Shown here: one piece after another, positions 60,320 to 64,000 of the stretch | Layout: each line of letters starts with the position of its first letter | Position numbering within the stretch: position 1 is the first letter of the stretch | From: Hyunsoonleella ulvae | GTDB taxonomy: Bacteria > Bacteroidota > Bacteroidia > Flavobacteriales > Flavobacteriaceae | Length of the DNA stretch: 64,000 bases | Assembly (NCBI RefSeq): GCF_016827605.1 | Contig: NZ_JAEPJQ010000002.1 | Coordinates: 310,001-374,000 of the forward strand | Direction of reading: 5' to 3' | Made by a program: the position numbers and the translations under genes | Notes under the pieces: generated by a model | What the model was told of the DNA's origin: nothing | The model's database searches: none | The model's input: only the letters and a program-made list of their open reading frames with translations

Positions 60320-61555
60320 ATGCACAAGTTATTTTCCCAAATTCCCATACTCTTCATTGCATTTTTTACAACTATAAATGTTTGGGCACATCATCCTGAT
60401 AATAGCCTGATGTATTTAAAAGTTTATGAAAACGCAAATATTGAAGGCAATTTCCACATTAATGTAAACGAATTAAATGATGTTTTAGGCCTTGATTTGG
60501 GTAAACGTACCTCATTAGAAAAAGTAAAGCCTTACCTCGAGACTATAAAAACATATTTATTGGAAAACACATCATTTACCCATAATGACAAAGCATATAC
60601 AATAGAGTTTACTGATGATGTAGAAATTTGGAATGTTAGTTTTGGAGACTTTGTAGTGATACATTTTTTTTTGGAAGATTCTGCAAACGTTCCTGATGAG
60701 ATTGATGTTACCTATAAAGTATTTATAGAAGAGGAACCCCATCATGTTAATTTACTAGGTATTGAATATAATTGGAAAGCTGGACTTTTTAATAATGAGG
60801 CTATAATCGCTTTAGACTTTAATAAAAGTGATTGGACAAAAACCCTCTCATTAACTGAAGGCTCTATATGGCAAGGTTTTGTAGCAATGATAAAACAAGG
60901 AATATGGCATATATGGATAGGCTTAGATCATATACTCTTTATACTAGCACTTATTTTACCTGCAGTTGTTAGACGAAAAAATGACAATGAAGTAAAGTCT
61001 GGAATATGGAACTGGCACCCTGTAGAAAAATTTAAACCAGCATTTATATACATAGTAAAAATAATCACTTTTTTTACCATTGCCCATACTATAACATTAA
61101 GTTTAGCTTCATTACAAATTATCGTTTTGCCTTCTAGATTTGTTGAGTCCATCATAGCGCTCTCGATAGGTTTGGCTGCGCTACATAATATTAAACCAAT
61201 TTTTAAAGGTAAAGATTGGATTATCGCTTTTGTTTTTGGGCTATTCCACGGTTTTGGATTTGCCAGCGTTTTAGGTGAACTTGGGTTTAATGGTGAGCAT
61301 TTAACCTTATCGCTATTAGGATTTAATATTGGTGTGGAAATAGGCCAGTTGGTTATTATTGCTGCTATTTTCCCTATACTTTATTTTATAAGAAAGCTAA
61401 AACTATACCCTAAATTATTAATCTATTTATCAGCTCTATTAATTATAATCTCCTTGTATTGGCTTGTAGAACGCGCCTTTGATATCGATTTACCTGTAGA
61501 TGATTATATTAAATGGAAATTATATGAGCTTGCTGTTTGGTTAGGTTTAAGATAA
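60320..61555 (+). CDS. HupE/UreJ-like membrane protein
   Basis: This 411-residue protein has a signal peptide (about 1-23) after which the mature end begins HHPDNS. A periplasmic domain (to about 190) is followed by a polytopic C-terminal half with W-H-I-W-I-G-L-D-H-I-L-F and F-H-G-F-G-F-A-S, both typical of HupE/UreJ_2 proteins, whose relatives handle nickel or cobalt. The two histidine motifs are likely metal sites in the membrane. The next NRPS gene starts 9 bp later, so it is co-transcribed. Confidence 0.82.
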   Translation: MHKLFSQIPILFIAFFTTINVWAHHPDNSLMYLKVYENANIEGNFHINVNELNDVLGLDLGKRTSLEKVKPYLETIKTYLLENTSFTHNDKAYTIEFTDDVEIWNVSFGDFVVIHFFLEDSANVPDEIDVTYKVFIEEEPHHVNLLGIEYNWKAGLFNNEAIIALDFNKSDWTKTLSLTEGSIWQGFVAMIKQGIWHIWIGLDHILFILALILPAVVRRKNDNEVKSGIWNWHPVEKFKPAFIYIVKIITFFTIAHTITLSLASLQIIVLPSRFVESIIALSIGLAALHNIKPIFKGKDWIIAFVFGLFHGFGFASVLGELGFNGEHLTLSLLGFNIGVEIGQLVIIAAIFPILYFIRKLKLYPKLLIYLSALLIIISLYWLVERAFDIDLPVDDYIKWKLYELAVWLGLR

Positions 61556-61564
61556 ATATGCCCT

Positions 61565-64000
61565 ATGGAAAATAAAAAAAAAGGTTCTCTTCTTCAACAA
61601 TGGAAGGATAAAACTAAATCTGGTATTTCTAAAAATAGTATTGAAAAAGCTCCGAAGGATGTTATCATTCCTTTATCCTCAGGACAAAAAAGGCTTTGGT
61701 TCCTTCAACAACTCTATCCAGAAAATCCTTTTTACAATTACTCTGAAACCTATACTTTTAAAGGAAGTTTAGATATTGAATGCTTGTCTAAAAGTTTAAA
61801 AAAGGTCTATGAAACTCATGACATATTAAGAACTATATATATTCAAAACGATAAAGCCATCATTCAAAAAGTAGATTATGAATCTACCATGGACATAAAC
61901 ATATTTGATTTCTCTGATCTTGACAAAGACAAAGCAATTAGTGCTGCAAAGATTGAACAAAAAAGAGATGCAACTATGCATTTTTCTCTCGATAAGAGCC
62001 CTTTAGTTAGAGCCACGATTATTAAGATATCAGATACCTACCATATTCTTCAAATAACCTTGCATCACATTACTACAGACAAGTGGTCTATGAAAATCTT
62101 TAGGGAAGATCTTGCTGCATACTATAAAGAGTTTATAGATGGTAAAATACCAGATGATAGGAGAACACATTTGCAGTACACCGACTATTGTTATTGGATT
62201 GAAAACCAAGAAATAGACAAAAAAGCATTAGATTATTGGAAAGAAAAATTATTAGGAGAAATTCCAGAACTTACCCTACCTTATGATTTCCAAAGACCTA
62301 ATGTCCCTTCCTACAAAGGGGCTGCCTCATTTACCCAAAACTATCCTAAAGCTCTATCAGATAAGATATTTAAAATATCCCAAACATCTAAGACGACGCC
62401 TTATAATGTCATGCTAGCGGTATATTACATTTTTCTATACAAACTTAGTGGACAAAATGATATACTCATCGGTACACCTATTACCAATAGGGATAAAAAA
62501 AGTCTAGAAAATTTAATTGGCTTTTTTAATGATACTATTGTTTTAAGAGGAAAAATAAACCCTAATCTCAGCTTTACAGAGTTCATTGGTTACATTAAAA
62601 ACAATACTCTAGAAGCATTTGAAAATAAAAGTATCGCATTTGATACTCTTGTCAAAGAAATAGGTGTAAAACGTTCTTTAGCATCAAACCCTTTTTTTCA
62701 AGTAATGTTTCTTTACCATTCAAAACCAGAAAATCCATTTTTTTCCAGAGAATTAGAATTGTCTCACACTTGGTTTGATTCTGAAGTATCTAAATTTGAA
62801 CTTACTATCTACGTGGGAGAAGAAGATGGAATTTTAAGTTCTACTTTTGAGTATGCCCACGATTTATTTGAAGAAAAAACTATAAAACGCTTTCAAGATT
62901 ATTTCAAAACACTGATTTTTAATGTAACAGAAAACCCAAATATTGTAATTAATGATTTAGACATACTAACGGTTTCGCACACACGCTTAGCATCTAAAGA
63001 AAAAAAAGATAGTAATACATCTTCCCAAAACACAGGCATACATAATATTATTGAAAATATTAGTACAAGACACCCAGATAAAATTGCCGTATCTTATAAT
63101 AACACATCACTAACATATCTAGAACTTAATAACAGAGCCAATATGCTTGCTCATAAAATTAGAAATACCATTTCTAAAAGAAAGACAGTTATTGGTTTGT
63201 GTGTTGAAAGGCACCCTGATATGATAGTTGGTATTTTGGGAATCTTAAAAGCTGGATGTTGCTATCTGCCATTAGACCCTGAATATCCTAAAGACAGAAT
63301 TAATTTTATGTTAGAGGATTCTGGAGCAGAACTCATAGTTACACAATCACAACTGGAAAATTTATTTCTCGGGAAAACATATAATAGTGTTAAAATTGAC
63401 ACAATTGAAAGTATTACTAACACCCCTCTAGAATTACCTGAAATACATCCTGATGATTTGGCGTACATAATTTACACCTCTGGAAGTACTGGTAAACCTA
63501 AAGGCGTACCTATTTCGCATAAAAACATTATAGGCTCTACTATGGGCAGACTTAAATTTTATGAGGAAACCCCTAAGGCGTTTATGCTGATGTCATCTTT
63601 CTCATTCGATAGTTCTAAAGCAGGTATTTTTTGGACGCTTTGCACGGGTGGTAACCTAATTATTACAGAAAAACGTATTGAACAGGACATAGAAAAGATT
63701 GGTAACCTAATTAACGAAAAAAAGGTTACCCACACCTTGATGCTCCCATCCCTATATAGTCTAGTTTTAGACTATATTGATATTGAAAAACTTAAAAGCC
63801 TTAATACAGTAATTGTAGCTGGGGAAGCATGCAGTACTACTATGTGTAAAATACATTTTAGTGTGCTCCCTAAAGTAAATCTTTACAATGAATATGGACC
63901 AACTGAAGCATCCGTATGGTGTATAGCCCATAAAATTTCAATAGATGATTTAAAATTAAAAAGTATACCTATTGGTAAACCCGTAGCCGATGCACAAATT
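61565..64000 (+). CDS. NRPS, second synthetase (C-A..., cut by window edge)
   Basis: This gene runs from the ATG at 61565 off the right edge, with at least 812 codons. It begins with ~45 linker residues, then a condensation domain with L-H-H-I-T-T-D-K-W-S (Gly of HHxxxDG is Lys) and an adenylation domain with I-Y-T-S-G-S-T-G-K-P-K-G, S-F-S-F-D (A4 Asp, hence an alpha-amino acid) and N-E-Y-G-P-T-E-A near the edge. It follows the HupE-like gene by 9 bp and acts with the other NRPS of the cluster. Confidence 0.92.
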   Translation, partial: MENKKKGSLLQQWKDKTKSGISKNSIEKAPKDVIIPLSSGQKRLWFLQQLYPENPFYNYSETYTFKGSLDIECLSKSLKKVYETHDILRTIYIQNDKAIIQKVDYESTMDINIFDFSDLDKDKAISAAKIEQKRDATMHFSLDKSPLVRATIIKISDTYHILQITLHHITTDKWSMKIFREDLAAYYKEFIDGKIPDDRRTHLQYTDYCYWIENQEIDKKALDYWKEKLLGEIPELTLPYDFQRPNVPSYKGAASFTQNYPKALSDKIFKISQTSKTTPYNVMLAVYYIFLYKLSGQNDILIGTPITNRDKKSLENLIGFFNDTIVLRGKINPNLSFTEFIGYIKNNTLEAFENKSIAFDTLVKEIGVKRSLASNPFFQVMFLYHSKPENPFFSRELELSHTWFDSEVSKFELTIYVGEEDGILSSTFEYAHDLFEEKTIKRFQDYFKTLIFNVTENPNIVINDLDILTVSHTRLASKEKKDSNTSSQNTGIHNIIENISTRHPDKIAVSYNNTSLTYLELNNRANMLAHKIRNTISKRKTVIGLCVERHPDMIVGILGILKAGCCYLPLDPEYPKDRINFMLEDSGAELIVTQSQLENLFLGKTYNSVKIDTIESITNTPLELPEIHPDDLAYIIYTSGSTGKPKGVPISHKNIIGSTMGRLKFYEETPKAFMLMSSFSFDSSKAGIFWTLCTGGNLIITEKRIEQDIEKIGNLINEKKVTHTLMLPSLYSLVLDYIDIEKLKSLNTVIVAGEACSTTMCKIHFSVLPKVNLYNEYGPTEASVWCIAHKISIDDLKLKSIPIGKPVADAQI

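Noticed and set aside
1-64000. tRNA or rRNA genes
   Set aside because: No cloverleaf-like sequence with a T-loop GTTCRAAT and matching acceptor stem was found in the gaps; the SRP RNA is the only RNA gene I can support.

Overview
The window is low-GC DNA with the marks of a marine-type Flavobacteriaceae (phylum Bacteroidota). Ribosome binding sites are weak or absent. Several promoters fit the Bacteroidota pattern TTG-N19-TAnnTTTG, and the clearest one sits in front of the SRP RNA. Typical family content includes SusC-like TonB-receptor architecture, 6-bladed beta-propeller lipoproteins, DUF5777 barrels, a DUF2279 protein, LytTR regulation and a cytochrome bd oxidase with a short CydA. I cannot name a genus.

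Layout. 1-15 kb is ordinary core genome: prmC (partial), a GNAT enzyme, ribD, a HAD phosphatase, YigZ, a YbgC-type thioesterase, dnaA, a low-molecular-weight phosphatase, an RsmI-like methyltransferase, cell-wall enzymes including mltG, dapF, a DegP/HtrA protease, a long GAPDH and a transaldolase. A REP-like palindromic element lies at about 15.34-15.42 kb. 15.5-19.3 kb holds a large macroglobulin-like secreted protein, a lipoprotein and a short-chain dehydrogenase.

19.6-41.7 kb is a continuous run of minus-strand genes and is the first highlight. A three-gene cassette occurs three times: a small secreted peptide with an even number of cysteines and a leader ending in an ANA motif (NVEALA-like), a 6-bladed beta-propeller lipoprotein, and a membrane-anchored thioredoxin-like CxxC protein. 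Between and around the copies lie a short type I signal peptidase, a complete RND tripartite exporter (adaptor, pump, outer-membrane channel), a small HTH protein, a Wzy/WaaL-like O-antigen ligase with TPR repeats, an orphan RND pump and a transglutaminase-like lipoprotein. Shared non-coding elements (an inverted repeat upstream of each peptide gene with a compensatory change, a hairpin right after each peptide gene, and a ~120 bp repeat) tie the copies together. I infer a peptide maturation and export system: disulfide formation, leader cleavage and possibly glycan attachment.

42-52.6 kb holds the SRP RNA, a glutaminyl cyclase, cydAB, and a periplasmic module in which the trio YceI / OB-fold / DUF5777 barrel occurs twice with a mono-haem cytochrome, an HMA-like protein and a cupredoxin-tailed lipoprotein, facing a LytTR regulator.

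52.8-64 kb is the second highlight, a divergent nonribosomal peptide cluster. To the left run a carrier protein, an NRPS whose adenylation domain is interrupted by a complete PP-loop amidotransferase-like domain, a small HExxH membrane protein and a TonB receptor. To the right run a HupE/UreJ-like membrane protein and a second NRPS cut by the window edge. The pairing with a TonB receptor and a HupE protein suggests a metal-binding peptide, which is inference only.
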